Of a stretch of 64,000 nucleotides of DNA, positions 14,801 through 24,100 are shown one piece after another. The stretch covers positions 31,149,449 through 31,213,448 of the forward strand of contig CM069458.1 of the NCBI GenBank assembly GCA_035610835.1, read 5' to 3'. The notes under the pieces are model-generated. The model saw only the letters and a list, made by a program, of their open reading frames with translations. It did no database searches and was not told where the DNA came from. The position numbers and the translations under genes were made by a program. Position 1 is the first letter of the stretch, and each line of letters begins with the position of its first letter. This DNA comes from Ophiura sarsii (Eukaryota > Echinodermata > Ophiuroidea > Amphilepidida > Ophiuridae).

Positions 14801-17800
14801 AGTTTCCCGTTACATTTTTTTGGGTCAGTGAGTAGGCGACTATTTCATTATTCATTATTTTTAAAACATTCATTGTTTTTTTAATATTTACCCAAATACG
14901 TGTAGCGTATAGAACCAAGAGTGTATAATTGTGAATAGGGGCATAAATATGTCCTTACTACAATAAATAAATGAATTCCAGACCATTTTGCATACAAAGT
15001 CTTGTTTATTTCAAAACTGTCTTCCTCTTAATGCTTTTCAGAAGATTTTTCATAACACACCCCTACCCAACACCCATACCCACCACCTCAAAAAACATTC
15101 ATGTGATAGCTATAGCTAGCTGCACCAGTAGTGCTTGTGCATCGTCTTTTTAAAGATAGCCTCTGTCGCAACGGTTTGCGTTCACTCGTCGCTATCATTT
15201 ATCAAACGGTGTGAACGAAGGAACAAGAGTTGTAGCAGATACTACACTGTCGTCCACTGCAGTTTTCAAAGTATAGTTCACGTATGCTTTCAGTTTTATA
15301 GCGGGGTAAAAATATGCTTGTATTTTCTTATAAATGTTGAAAGAAGACCAAGTTTATGTCATATAACCAGAGCCAGAAGGGATCCATACAGACAAATGAT
15401 GGCAACAAGCTGGAGGAAGTTCAAGATTTTAAATATCTTGGTGCCTGGATGGAGAGTACGGTAAAAGACATTAAGCAACGCAAAGCAGCAGCATGGAGAG
15501 CGTGCGGCAAAATGAACAAAATATGGAAGTCAACTCTATCTCGGAAGTTCAAACTTCGCCTGTTTGCCTCAACGGTGGAGTCAGTTCTGCTATATGGATG
15601 CGAAGCTTGGACCATTACCCCTAAGCTACAGAAAGAGCTAGATGGCTGCTACACCAGAATGCTGCGAGTAGTACTCAATGTCAACTGGAAACAACATATA
15701 CCAAACACCCAACTGTATGGTGACCTCCCCAAAATAAGCCAGAAGATCCGGAAGAGAAGAACAAGGTTTGCTGGCCACTGTTACAGAAGTGAGGAGCCAG
15801 TATCCAAACTGGTGCACTGGATCCCCAAACATGGCAAAAGAAAGCCGGGACGACCTGCCCTGACATTTATCGATCTACTCAAGCAAGATACTGGACTGGA
15901 GACGAGTGACATAAAGACAGCAATGAACGACAGAAGAGTGTGGAGAAACATCGTAGATCGGGGACACGACCCGAATTAAGCAAGTAAGTAAGCAAGTTGA
16001 AATTTAAAAGGAAATAATTTACCCGTAGTAATTAAATATATAATTTACCATTTTTTATATTTTATTTACATTTTGTGTGTGCAAATATCGTATGTTTGGG
16101 TTTATTAATTGTACATATTTAGTGTATTTTACTTCAACGATACGGTATGCACATTCTAAATGTATATGGTGCATGGTGGTTAGTGGCTCTGTTGCGAACT
16201 TGCAATCACGATTCGGTAGAAATGGATTGATGGAAATCAGCGATCGCGGAGGCAATAATTAAATTTCTTTGTGGTGTAAAGGCCTGCTGTACAAGTTGTA
16301 CGGCTTCGAAAAGTGCCTCGAAATCGCTAAAAATGAAAAAAAATTGTCATATGGACGGGTTGGTATGTCGAGTATTCGATTTACATCGTATTTGTACTTA
16401 TTTATTGATGAATACGATAAAATTGTAGTCAAAATTCGCTTATTTTTTCTAAACAAACAAATAATGAAATATTAACCAAATAATGAAATATTCAAGCGGG
16501 ACCAAAATGTGAGTCGGTCGGGTAACGGGAAACTAACAATTCACTTTCATTAGCCTTACGTACCAATTCTGTTGTGATCCCCTTTTTGGGGGACATTTTT
16601 TTTCTGATCGCCCCTCCATTTTTCCAACCTCCACACAAGGTATTTATGAACACTCCCTTAGGGTTAATTGTTTTGGTCACACATATTTACAGCATGGCGC
16701 AGAGAGATACAAACCGAATATATTTCTTACTAATTTGGAACTGATTAAACTATATAGTATAAGGATTATTTTAATCTGAAATTTAAAAAGATAACCATGG
16801 AAAACCTTTGGTTTCACTATACCTCTCGTTACCTTCAATCCATTACATAAGCTCATTGTACTACAAGCTTATATGAAAGTGCAGTTTTACAGTTCAGAAA
16901 ACTTTCTTCTGTACTTTAGCAGCACGAATAGCTATTATTGTAAGTTTGGTATCAAAATAACTATCCAAATATATTTTCAGTTTTATTCTGCAAATTATAC
17001 CCGCGGGCCAGTCAGGTATAATGTTGTAATCATCTGCATGAACAAAAAGCGGAATAAGGGTGCTTTTTTCGACCACAACGCGGGCCCTTGCTAAGGGAAT
17101 CAAAATCGCCAATTTCTGAGAATAAGGGTGTCTTTTCTCAACTCGAATCTGCGCTAAGGGTTGCTTGGGTCAGTAGTGTCATCTTTGTAAAAATAGCCCA
17201 ATGGTTAGGCCTACATGTATATATTGACAAATTTACTAACAAATTGAATCACCAATTTACTGCATACATTTTTTCAGTGTAAACTCTGTTTTGAGGACCT
17301 ATATCCTTTGCTATGAGTATGATTCATTGAGCTATAATCCTAGTTAAGGGTCACTTTTTCCTTCTTTAAAAATCCGGGTTAAGGGTGGTTTTTGAGAGTG
17401 GATTCACCCGGATGATTACAACTTTTATACATGAGTGCCCCCGGAATTATATTACCAGATATGTAAATCTTTAAAAAGGTATCAACACTTTTGGGACACC
17501 CTGTATAACTTTTAATCCCATTTTGATTTAAGACTTACCTTCAATAGGCAATGGTCCAGTAGCAACCTCTGGAAAAAGAAAAGAAAAAACCCAGGGTAGT
17601 GGGATTAAACTAATCAAAGCAAACTTTAAATTTGTGGAAATCAACATTTTTTCATATTTTGATAAAAAGCACCCAGAATGATCTATACTGGGTTTCAAAA
17701 ATATCTAAAATATCTCAAACAAATAGTGTTTCAAAGTTAAACACTTGATGGTAAAAATGTTTCCTACTTATTCCGTTAATTTCATTGAGCTATCGCTTTT

Positions 17801-20800
17801 TGTTCTGCTGAGGCAAGACAAAATTGAAAATCGATGAAAAACATATTTTAATATTTTGGTTCACATAATATTCATCTTTACAGCTATTTTCTCAAGCACT
17901 ACCAGCATTTCAAACAATGAACCCCACACCACTCAAGCAAAGCAAATCCTGCCCTATTCAATCAAAGCTTTGTTTTCTATGCACCCAACAATCGATTGTT
18001 ACCAAAAGGCTAATTAATATAAGAAGAGGGTGCAATAATAATGCGAATTACATTTCAAAATAATTTAATGTTGAAAGAGGTTGTGACTTTATAGATTTTC
18101 ATAATGGATCATTTCGACAAAAACTTGAAATCTACTAAAGTTACAAAAAAAGTCTGTATTTTCCATCAGAAATGTTTGATTTTCAAAATCTAATATTCCT
18201 AAGAAAGCTGGGCGTTTGCGCTAGTTATAAATGAACATGATTTGGACAATATCAATAAAGTTCATACCGAATAAATTTGTACTACCTCGGTATAGATCAT
18301 TCTGGGACACCCTGTATTGGTTTCGACAAATAAACCCAAATGCCCGCGGGGGCACTCAACTTTTTTTTTGGGTAGAGGTGTGCTGCCCAGGTTCTCAAAA
18401 AGGGGGGCTACAGAACTGAACTTAGTGGATTTTATGACGAAAAATAGGGTCTTAGGAACTGATTTTTTTCTTCAAAAAAGTAGGTCTTGAGAACTGGCCT
18501 ATAGTTCAATTTTGATTAGCAAGAACGCAAATTTTCGATTTTCTTTTGGTTTTAGAACGCAATATGTTCGAAGAATTGGGGTTTTGGAAAGCAAATTTTT
18601 TTTACGATTTTTGAATTTTCAATAAAATTGGGGTCTTAAGAACTGATGCAGGCTCAAAAGGGGGTCATAAGAGCTAGCAGCAGAGGGTGAAAAGGGGGGT
18701 CTTCAGCACGGCACATACCTATACCCTTTTCCAATGTCAGTGCCCCCCCCCCCGGGCCCAAATGTTCTGATGACTCGGTCTATGATTTGACTTGGCTTGA
18801 TTTAGACCTCAGTCCTCTTTTTGATGACTTGGCTTGGCTCATTATCAGTTAGAGACACTATGAGCAACATGCCTTCACCTGTAACATTGGGGGTCAAAAC
18901 TTTTCAAAAGACTCAACTTAACTTGCGAGTCACTTCGCTCTGGTGCTTAGCTGAATTGAGAAATAAATAGATTCTAAACAATTATAAATGATATGTGATG
19001 TGATCTGTGAAAACCTGTCAGATGTCCCCAAATGTGAATTAGGGATTAAAGGTACAAATAAATAAAAATATTTCTTTTTAGAAAATTCATTTCCAATACT
19101 TTTTCTAGTTAACTTCGTAATGTTATTTTTTTGAACAATGTATCTTTTTTGGCCTGTTTTCATAATTTCTTGTTTTGTAGATATTTATGACATTATAATC
19201 ATCATTCACTCATCCATAACTCTCTTTGTAGTGATCATAGAAAAATGATCGAAACAGTTCTGTAATCAGCACAATTTCAGCTTTCTTATGATATAAATAT
19301 CTCCAATTATGAAAAATCCCACTATGTGGCGGGTTTTCACAGATCGCATCACATATTATTGCACCTATACCATACTTTGGTAATTCTTCAATGATGGGAT
19401 TTAATAAGCCTTATATGATAGGTTATGAAATGAATACTTGATGTCATTAACTTAATTTGAAGAATCAATCCAACAAATGGCTTTACTTAACTTATTGGAC
19501 CAAGGAGTTATTATATTAACCAGTTAACTATGATAACTCCTTGATTGGACTGACTTGATTGACATAAGTTCTGGAAAACCAAAACAGACTTGCACATCGG
19601 GCTGTGGCAGGCCCCTAACCAGGAATTTTTTTTTTATGTGTGGGGGGGGGGGGGGGGGGGGGGGGGCTGGAGGGAAGCAAACTTTCAAAAAAGGTACATC
19701 AGTGCATAAGTTCCGCACGTCGAGGCAAGCTGTTTAGTGAACTTTTTTTACTAAGGCTAACAATGTGGGATAATAGACCTTGTATACGACAATACGGTTA
19801 CGAGGCAGACAGTTTTTATGGAGAATGGGAATGATCGCCAAAGAAGCAGAGGTTTATACCCAGGACTCTTTATCATCAGGTATGGGGGCGCTAGCAAAGG
19901 ATGCAGAGGTTGCAACTGGGCCATTGCCTATTGAAGGTAAATAAAAAAAAGCCTGGTTCAAGCAATTCGCTTGAGTCTCGTCTCATCAGGACCCAAGCTT
20001 GTGTCCATATGGACAAACTGTGCCAATTAACAAATAACATGCAAAACAGTGTTGTTCAGTATTGTACCAAGGCTCAAGATAAGCGGGCACTTATTTTTAC
20101 CTCTCGGCCCTTCCTTTTTTTTTTAAAGTAGCTCCCAGTAAAAAAACTGTTATTTTGACTCTTGATTGTAACCAAGTAATTTTGCTTTAAATTTACAAGT
20201 CAAGTCACAGACCAGGCCCATAACCAGAGTGGGTGGGTGGGGGGGGGGGGGGGGGGGGGTGGACCCACTCTGGTCTGTGACTTGACTTGTAAATTTAAAG
20301 CAAAATTACTTGGTTACAATCAAGAGTCAAAATAACAGTTTTTTTACTGGGAGCTACTTTAAAAAAAAAAGGAAGGGCCGAGAGGTAAAAATAAGTGCCC
20401 GCTTATCTTGAGCCTTGGTACAATACTGAACAACACTGTTTTGCATGTTATTTGTTAATTGGCACAGTTTGTCCATATGGACACAAGCTTGGGTCCTGAT
20501 GAGACGAGACTCAAGCGAATTGCTTGAACCAGGCTTTTTTTTATTTACCTTCAATAGGCAATGGCCCAGTTGCAACCTCTGCATCCTTTGCTAGCGCCCC
20601 CATACCTGATGATAAAGAGTCCTGGGTATAAACCTCTGCTTCTTTGGCGATCATTCCCATATCTGTGAAGAGATTTATAGTGTAAAGGGTGTTAAATAAA
20701 ATGACCACCAAGTGCTGTATACAATATCATTCTTTAAACAGCCCCATGGTGACGAAAAACACACTGTTCAACAGGCCCGGCCAACCAATTTTTTTGTTGA

Positions 20801-22544
20801 ATTATTGAATTTTTGAATTGAAAAAAGAAAATGTTTGAAAATTGATGAAATTCACCAAATGTAACACTTTTTTGAACTCCCCCCAAAACTGCCCAACCGA
20901 GTGACCATACCTGAGAGGTCTCTTTTCCCATAGAATAGGGAGGTTTTTTCCTTTGCTAATGGTAAAAATAATAAGAAACGTTTAGCTTTGACCAGATTAA
21001 GGTGAGGGAAGTTGTTGACGGTAATGGGCAAGATGGATAGGGTGGGTGAGTGGGATAAGGGTAAATTGATATGAGGTGTATTTCAGGCATCTCAATCTAA
21101 AAAATAAATGAAGGAAAAGATTTGTTGAGAAGTTCAAAACAAATGAAGCCCGCAACAAATGCAAGGGATAAAATGATTATGATATTGCAGGACGACTGCA
21201 AATGCCACTTTGCGTGTGATTTTATGTCAAAACAAATGCTTGAAATTTCATAGTTGAGCTTGAGAGTGAGTGAAATTGTCTGACTGTATGAGTAGGTTGG
21301 GTGACTTGCAAGGATTTAGATTTAGGGAAAAGATAGGAAGGCAAAAAAGTGAGGAAAGGGAAGGAGAAAGGTAGAAGGAAGGGATAAAGTGATTTTGGAA
21401 TGGAGAGAGGCAAGAAACCCTTACTGTAGATAGTTTGATTTGATCAGCTCCAAATAGGTGAAGCCTCCTTACAGCAGTGAATGAATACAGAATGTGGGCA
21501 CACATGAATGAAACAAGCGCACTGTGCATTATATGTGCCACGCGTGAGTGCTGCCAATACCGCATGTGTGTGGCCATATCCACGAGCGTACGTTTGGATT
21601 ACTTGTGGGCAAAGAGAGATTAAACCAACTATTCCTCGCTTATTTGGATCTGATCAAACTATAGATATTGTGACCTAACCCTGAACCTCACCTGCTACGT
21701 CTTCCCCCATCTCCAGGTAGCTGACAACGTCATCGATATCAGGCCTGTTGTGTCTATCCTGTTCCCAGCATCGGTGTATCAATTGCTTCATATTCATCGG
21801 ACAACTATCGGAAATGGTTGGACGCTCCCCTTTCGCCACCCCAAACATGATGTTTTGTTGTATCCTCCCTTTGTATGGGATCTCGCAAGTGTTCAACTCC
21901 CACAGGACGATCCCAAACGCAAACACATCCGCTTTCGGCGATAGTAGGCCATCCATGAAAACTTCTGGGGCCAACCATTGCAGCGTTCCTTTATCTCTGG
22001 TTTGTGTCACTTTGGTGGTGTCTTGCTTTTTGGCAATCCCAAAATCGCAAACCTTCAATGTGTCATCCGCCGTGATCAGGAAATTTGGCGATTTGATATC
22101 CCGATGTAGAACGCCCTCGTTCTTGAGATATTGGATACCATGGGCTGCTTCCAATGCCCATTTTCGGACCTTTTCATATGGAAGACTATCTACTGTTTTC
22201 AGGTAGTCGTAGAGCGATCCTTTCGCAGCATACTCTGTGACTATCACCACATATGCAGATGTCACAATTTGTCCGTAGAACTTGATGACGTTTTTATGTT
22301 GCAATGTTCGTAACAGGTCTACCTCCAGTTCAAGCTGCTCGTCCAACTTCTCGTTGGGGTGTATCTTGATCTTCTTTGCTGCAACTTCTACTTCCCCAAA
22401 CTCTTCTGAGGTCCAAATGGCATGGAATACCTCGCTGGTCCCACCAGACGCGACTCTTTTATGGTAGACAAGATCGCTCTCATTGATGGTGGATAACATT
22501 ATGGATTCTCTGATGTTGATAACAATCCTATCATGTCCACATAC
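2528..22544 (-). CDS. RIPK-like TKL kinase with CARD and Death domain (whole gene, 6 exons)
   Basis: The spliced model is 21692-22544, 20549-20662, 17539-17568, 12078-12149, 9019-9327 and 2528-2817. From the ATG at 22499 it gives 540 residues: kinase (about 10-260), acidic linker (270-341), CARD (about 350-440) and Death domain (445-540). Every junction has AG/GT borders and is phase 1, and the frame stays open throughout, which strongly supports the model. Kinases with a CARD (RIPK2) or Death domain (RIPK1) relay receptor signals to NF-kB, MAPK or cell death through homotypic domain binding in the cytoplasm; one chain with both could bridge CARD and Death-domain partners. That role is inference. 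The first exon also reads open for 15 codons upstream of the ATG to a splice acceptor, so an upstream coding or 5' UTR exon probably exists; I could not find it. More linker exons may have been missed. Confidence 0.85.
2949..3161. mobile_element. Inverted-repeat element with CCGTTTTACGGG ends
   Basis: AGAAAACCCGTTTTACGGG on the left mirrors CCCGTAAAACAGGGTG on the right. It is short and non-coding, and the borders are approximate. Confidence 0.45.
4108..4600 (-). pseudogene. Two decayed copies of the CARD-like half-exon unit
   Basis: Both segments keep the sequence flanking the orphan exon (the CCATATATxGGGAGTG block on one side). At about 4499-4590 the CARD-like frame is broken by a stop, and at about 4108-4240 by a stop and substitutions. 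With 4617-4780 this makes a dispersed three-copy duplication. Confidence 0.45.
4676..4780 (-). CDS. Orphan CARD-like half-exon in the last intron of the kinase gene
   Basis: An acceptor (GGATTCAG) opens 105 nt, 35 codons without a stop, ending at a weak donor GTACAA. In phase 0 it reads LDVLEQNREHLVLQVDP followed by a GLLTDLAN segment. This resembles helices 1-2 of CARDs such as that of NOD1. It is phase 0-0, so it cannot be spliced into the phase-1 flanking exons without shifting frame. Two decayed copies lie at about 4499-4590 and 4108-4240. It may be a relic of a neighbouring CARD gene, an alternative exon with a partner I did not find, or a chance resemblance. Confidence 0.4.
4800..5775. 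mobile_element. Foldback repeat interrupted by the 675-bp element
   Basis: GTTCTGTCAAAACCTTGTAT ... and its near reverse complement GGCAGAACAGTGACGATAT bracket the segment, with GGCCCTTGAACAT-like blocks inside. The same family without the insertion is at 58500-58770. Confidence 0.65.
4956..5630. mobile_element. Tc1/mariner-type non-autonomous element, 675 bp
   Basis: The terminal repeat CAGGGTGAGTCAAAAAAAAG is inverted at the other end and flanked by TA on both sides. It interrupts another repeat whose uninterrupted relative lies at 58500-58770. There is no transposase ORF. Confidence 0.85.
6370..6548. mobile_element. Degenerate GATCAGTTCCAA family copy
   Basis: The interior words (GCACATAAACGCAAAAAG, ATGCGTGCATGCAGCCCATA, GCGGAGAGAT) match the family, but the terminal repeats have decayed. 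Confidence 0.5.
6652..6954 (+). mobile_element. Non-LTR retrotransposon 3' ORF fragment
   Basis: Residues of the form LNIFDINKLQTALFMF, NNALPNSF and KHKDLHNYNTRN match the conserved C-terminal region after the RT in many animal LINEs. There is no upstream RT in frame. Confidence 0.6.
7640..8240. repeat. Tandem repeat of about 165 bp, 2-3 copies
   Basis: GAGGCTCCGGGAAAAGGACT and CATGGCAGCCACGGAGGACC recur at about 7750-7866 and 7910-8020, with a degenerate third copy at about 8090-8240. The region is more GC-rich than its flanks. No gene is seen. Confidence 0.75.
8700..9012 (+). mobile_element. Possible LINE 3' end with (TGAA)n tail
   Basis: A non-coding T-rich stretch ends AATAAATCTTATGAATTAATGAATGAATGAATG. 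The tail of TGAA repeats is typical of L2/CR1-like 3' ends. No coding part is visible. Confidence 0.35.
9019..9327 (-). CDS. Exon: CARD
   Basis: The whole CARD lies on one symmetrical phase 1-1 exon, with acceptor CTCTTGCAG and donor GTTAGT. The hallmarks run in order: LPPQDILVKLKGRGILT, then SEIRS, then TEEKVDRLLEIL, then FMEALRET. This is the six-helix CARD pattern seen in the APAF1, caspase-9 and RIPK2 families. CARDs bind other CARDs, so the expected partners are a NOD/NLR-like sensor or another CARD adaptor. Confidence 0.88.
9885..10057 (+). mobile_element. Truncated copy of the 18343-18756 family
   Basis: It shares AAAATTGGGGTCTTA, AAAGGGGGTCATAAGAGCTA and CCAATGTCAGTGCCCCC with the right half of the 18 kb element. 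The left half is missing. Confidence 0.75.
10498..11236. mobile_element. Foldback element, copy 1 (with nested element)
   Basis: AAGGAAGTTTTTGATT on the left mirrors AAAGTGACTTCCTTG on the right. The arms include TGACCAAAAATGTTGATTTC and its complement. A second element (11050-11155) is nested in the right arm. Confidence 0.7.
11050..11155. mobile_element. Nested inverted-repeat element, about 106 bp
   Basis: GGGAGTAATTTTGTTATACC mirrors GGTATAACAGAATTATGCCC. It splits the sequence CCAAA...AAATGTATA that is continuous in the neighbouring foldback copy. Confidence 0.6.
11253..11747. mobile_element. Foldback element, copy 2
   Basis: Same family and order as 10498-11236, lying directly beside it: CAAGGAAGTTTTTGATTTG ... 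AGAGTGACTTCCTTG. A partial arm is also seen at about 49395-49500. Confidence 0.65.
11815..12055. repeat. Dispersed repeat ending GGTCGCTGAGGGC
   Basis: GTCAATTTGACAAATGTTTCTAGTGTGATAATAG-type core and GGTCGCTGAGGGC end are shared with 45040-45275 and 50640-50905. The class is unknown. Confidence 0.6.
12078..12149 (-). CDS. Exon: acidic linker 3
   Basis: This 72-nt phase 1-1 exon has acceptor GCTGCAG and donor GTAAGT. It encodes about 24 residues, including MEVDPLSQDDEGDGW, and is rich in Asp and Glu with no recognised domain. It is assigned to the gene by strand, splice sites and matching phase. Confidence 0.65.
12361..12725. repeat. Tandem duplication of about 180 bp
   Basis: AAGTCCTCTTCATACTTTG through GGAAACTACTTGTTTTAGC occurs twice in succession with few changes. 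Confidence 0.85.
13500..13965. repeat. C-rich degenerate tandem repeat
   Basis: CCATTTCCxGTGGxTT followed by CATTAACCCT-like words recurs at about 13627, 13673, 13766 and 13900, with a long poly-C run near 13690. No gene is seen. Confidence 0.55.
14522..16658. mobile_element. 2.1-kb inverted-repeat element enclosing a LINE fragment
   Basis: GGGAGTGTTCATAAATAC (14523) mirrors TATTTATGAACACTCCC (ends 16657). A second inner pair, TAATGAAAGTGAATTGTTAG (about 14782) and its complement (about 16550), continues the symmetry. No transposase is seen. The ends recall Harbinger-type termini, but the flanking triplets (TCA and TTA) do not match exactly. Confidence 0.55.
15356..15979 (+). mobile_element. 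Non-LTR retrotransposon, C-terminal end of reverse-transcriptase ORF
   Basis: The 207-residue ORF carries the post-RT signature of a LINE ORF2: FKYLGAW, LRLFASTVESVLLYGCEAWT, YTRMLR, RRTRFAGHCYRSEE and GRPALTFIDLL. It resembles the RTE-like group. It ends just before a short AAGTAAGTAAG-type tail typical of RTE 3' ends. The N-terminal endonuclease and RT core are absent, so the copy is 5'-truncated and dead. It lies between the ends of a larger inverted-repeat element (14522-16658). Confidence 0.8.
17000..17444. mobile_element. Inserted element starting CCCGCGGGC, 7-bp target duplication
   Basis: AATTATA is repeated at both borders (16993-16999 and 17445-17451). The host repeat (16870-17512) has an uninterrupted relative at about 985-1192. 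The ends CCCGCGGGCC and GTGCCCCCGG resemble the 18343 element. Confidence 0.7.
17539..17568 (-). CDS. Microexon: kinase-CARD linker 2
   Basis: This 30-nt exon has acceptor TTTTCCAG and donor GTAAGT and is phase 1 at both ends. It encodes EVATGPLPIE again, the same ten residues that end the preceding linker exon but with different synonymous codons. It therefore looks like an old partial duplication kept under protein-level constraint. Confidence 0.65.
18343..18756. mobile_element. G-homopolymer-ended element with 8-bp target duplication
   Basis: CCCAAATG flanks it at 18335-18342 and 18757-18764. Its ends are CCCGCGGGGGCACT and the complement AGTGCCCCCCCCCCCCGGG. A truncated right half of the same family (GTCTTCAG, CACATACCTATACCC, CAGTGCCCCC) lies at about 9885-10057. 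Confidence 0.8.
19825..20660. repeat. Large near-perfect palindrome (two arms of about 390 bp)
   Basis: Arms 19825-20215 and 20270-20660 are reverse complements with no difference that I could see; both encode the same 76-residue ORF. The 54-bp centre is G-rich (homopolymer about 20238-20259). The right arm begins two bases inside linker exon 1 of the kinase gene and covers the rest of it. Confidence 0.9.
20549..20662 (-). CDS. Exon: kinase-CARD linker 1
   Basis: This 114-nt exon is phase 1 at both ends, with acceptor TTCACAG and donor GTAAAT. It encodes 38 residues ending EVATGPLPIE. It lies in the right arm of a large inverted repeat, and an identical mirror copy in the opposite orientation lies at about 19825-19937 in the left arm. 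Confidence 0.7.
21428..21664. mobile_element. GATCAGTTCCAA foldback MITE, copy in the kinase intron
   Basis: The ends TAGTTTGATxxGATCAG and CTGATCAAACTATAG mirror each other; the interior has AATGAATACAGAA and GCGCACTGTGCATTA. It lies 28 bp past the kinase-exon donor. Confidence 0.7.
21692..22544 (-). CDS. Exon: complete protein kinase domain (TKL family)
   Basis: All catalytic landmarks are present, numbered from the ATG at 22499: a glycine-loop variant SGGTSEV at 18-24 in place of strict GxGxxG, VAAK with Lys42, the helix-C Glu near 59, HRD at 132-134 followed by Lys136 and Asn139, DFG at 152-154, and APE at 177-179. The hinge segment VTEYAAKGSLYDYL resembles ZAK/MLK-type MAP3Ks as well as RIPKs, so the kinase itself is best called TKL. 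The whole domain lies on one exon. The acceptor is at 22545-22546 and the donor GTGAGG directly follows 21692, leaving phase 1. The ATG has A at -3 and is a plausible start, but the frame is open back to the acceptor. Confidence 0.92.
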
Positions 22545-22604
22545 CTGTAAGTAAGATTAGGAAAACAACATTGTACCATTCGGGTTAGGGTTAGTAAGGA
22601 TTAA

Positions 22605-22984
22605 AGGGGCATTGAGAGATACGTATGGGAGTGCTCCCTCAATTATCCTGGAAATCAGTTTTTTTGCATCAAAGTAATACTTAGGCAATATATACTAACT
22701 ACCATCTGAAACAGTTTACCAACATTCGCCGTGTACCATATAAAATTTCATGATTTTCTTAGTTTCGATATCATTATATCGAAACTCCGGTGCTGAATTC
22801 GGAAGTTATGCATCGTTTACTCACAGACTTTCGAGGCAAATCTCAACCCGTAAGTGCCGTTATTTGCTTATTTTGGCATGAAGGCGATGTCGGAATTGTA
22901 TGACATTTTGGATTTGGGCTATGTTGATGATTGTCTTTATGTTATTTGCTCATTTAGTATATCGATACATCTCTCAATGCCCCT
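22605..22984. mobile_element. TTAA-flanked MITE, 380 bp
   Basis: AGGGGCATTGAGAGAT mirrors ATCTCTCAATGCCCCT, with TTAA on both sides, as in piggyBac-type elements. It is in the 5' region of the kinase gene. Confidence 0.75.
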
Positions 22985-24100
22985 TTAAGGATGTAAATAT
23001 GAAAGTAAGAATAACTGCTTTTCAGAATATGCACATTTGTGAATTATTTCTTTAAAAGAAAGGTTTTAAAGTTTTTGAAACATTTTCAAATTTGTTGATT
23101 TTCTTTGAAAATTCTGAACAACTTTGGAAACATAAATTGACATTTTTAAAAACAAACACAATAATAAACACAATGCCTGACTGGTAAACCAGACAATGCT
23201 TCAAATCTGAGGAACGTTTTTCCCTGTTACCTTAACATTTTCCACGCACCAGGTGTCTGTTGATGACATATCAAAATGTTTCAAAAATGTTGAATTTGAT
23301 TACCATATTTAGAATCACGATGTGAAATGCATTGACAAGTACAAACATGCCTAGAATTGGTTCTGTAATGCATGCAAGACTTTTAAAGTTGGGAAATTGT
23401 TCTGAAAAATTTGTTTTGTGCATGTGGTAAAAGTAATAGCCGCTTGGAAAGTGTTAAAGGTGCTTTTTATTGAATCGTTGATAGCACAACTAAATTTAGA
23501 GGGTGCGCATTATGAGGGGTGGAGGGTCAAAACATAAAAGTGGTGTCCACCTGGCTTAGCTCAGTGGCATCAGCAACCACTTGTTACCTGAGAATGGATT
23601 TCCATGCGACCTTTTGGTGGAAGCCGATCAGTGGTGTCCACTAGTACAACAAGTCATACTTCGAGTAATTTGTCATCAGTTGGTATTATTCATCATGGGT
23701 ATTTTGCATGTTTCACTATCTGTCCCCAACCTAAGAATGACTCCTTCTAAATATGATTTTTGTGGTTATTTACGTATCGCTTACTAGAGCTCAAAAACAC
23801 ACTTCTTTGTGCTTGTTCTTATCTTCCTCATCTATCTTGCCATTCATTTAACATTTTGTACAAATGCAATATTCCCTTGAAATTGAAGGTGAAATTTTAA
23901 GTAAATTCACTTAAACGGCACTAGCGATGTTTATCAAAACTTGACTTGATTTTATTGATGATAGAGGTATCTCGAGTCGTTTTAAACATTCCCAGCTCGT
24001 AAGGGGTGCGCGTACATAGACATTTGTTATTTTGCGATGGGGGACGAGACTGCATGTTGCATGAAGGGATAGCAAGGATACTCCGAAAACTTATTCTGCC

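Noticed and set aside
19555..19834. Glycine-rich and proline-rich ORFs over poly-G/poly-C runs
   Set aside because: Glycine or proline strings come from homopolymers; the same occurs near 13690, 24110, 24620 and 34360.
21675..22499. Kinase ORF as a complete single-exon gene
   Set aside because: Its last few codons run past a clear GTGAGG donor, and matching phase-1 exons continue the protein.
23550..23640. tRNA-like A box (TGGCTTAGCTCAGTGG)
   Set aside because: No B box at the proper distance and no cloverleaf; too weak to call.
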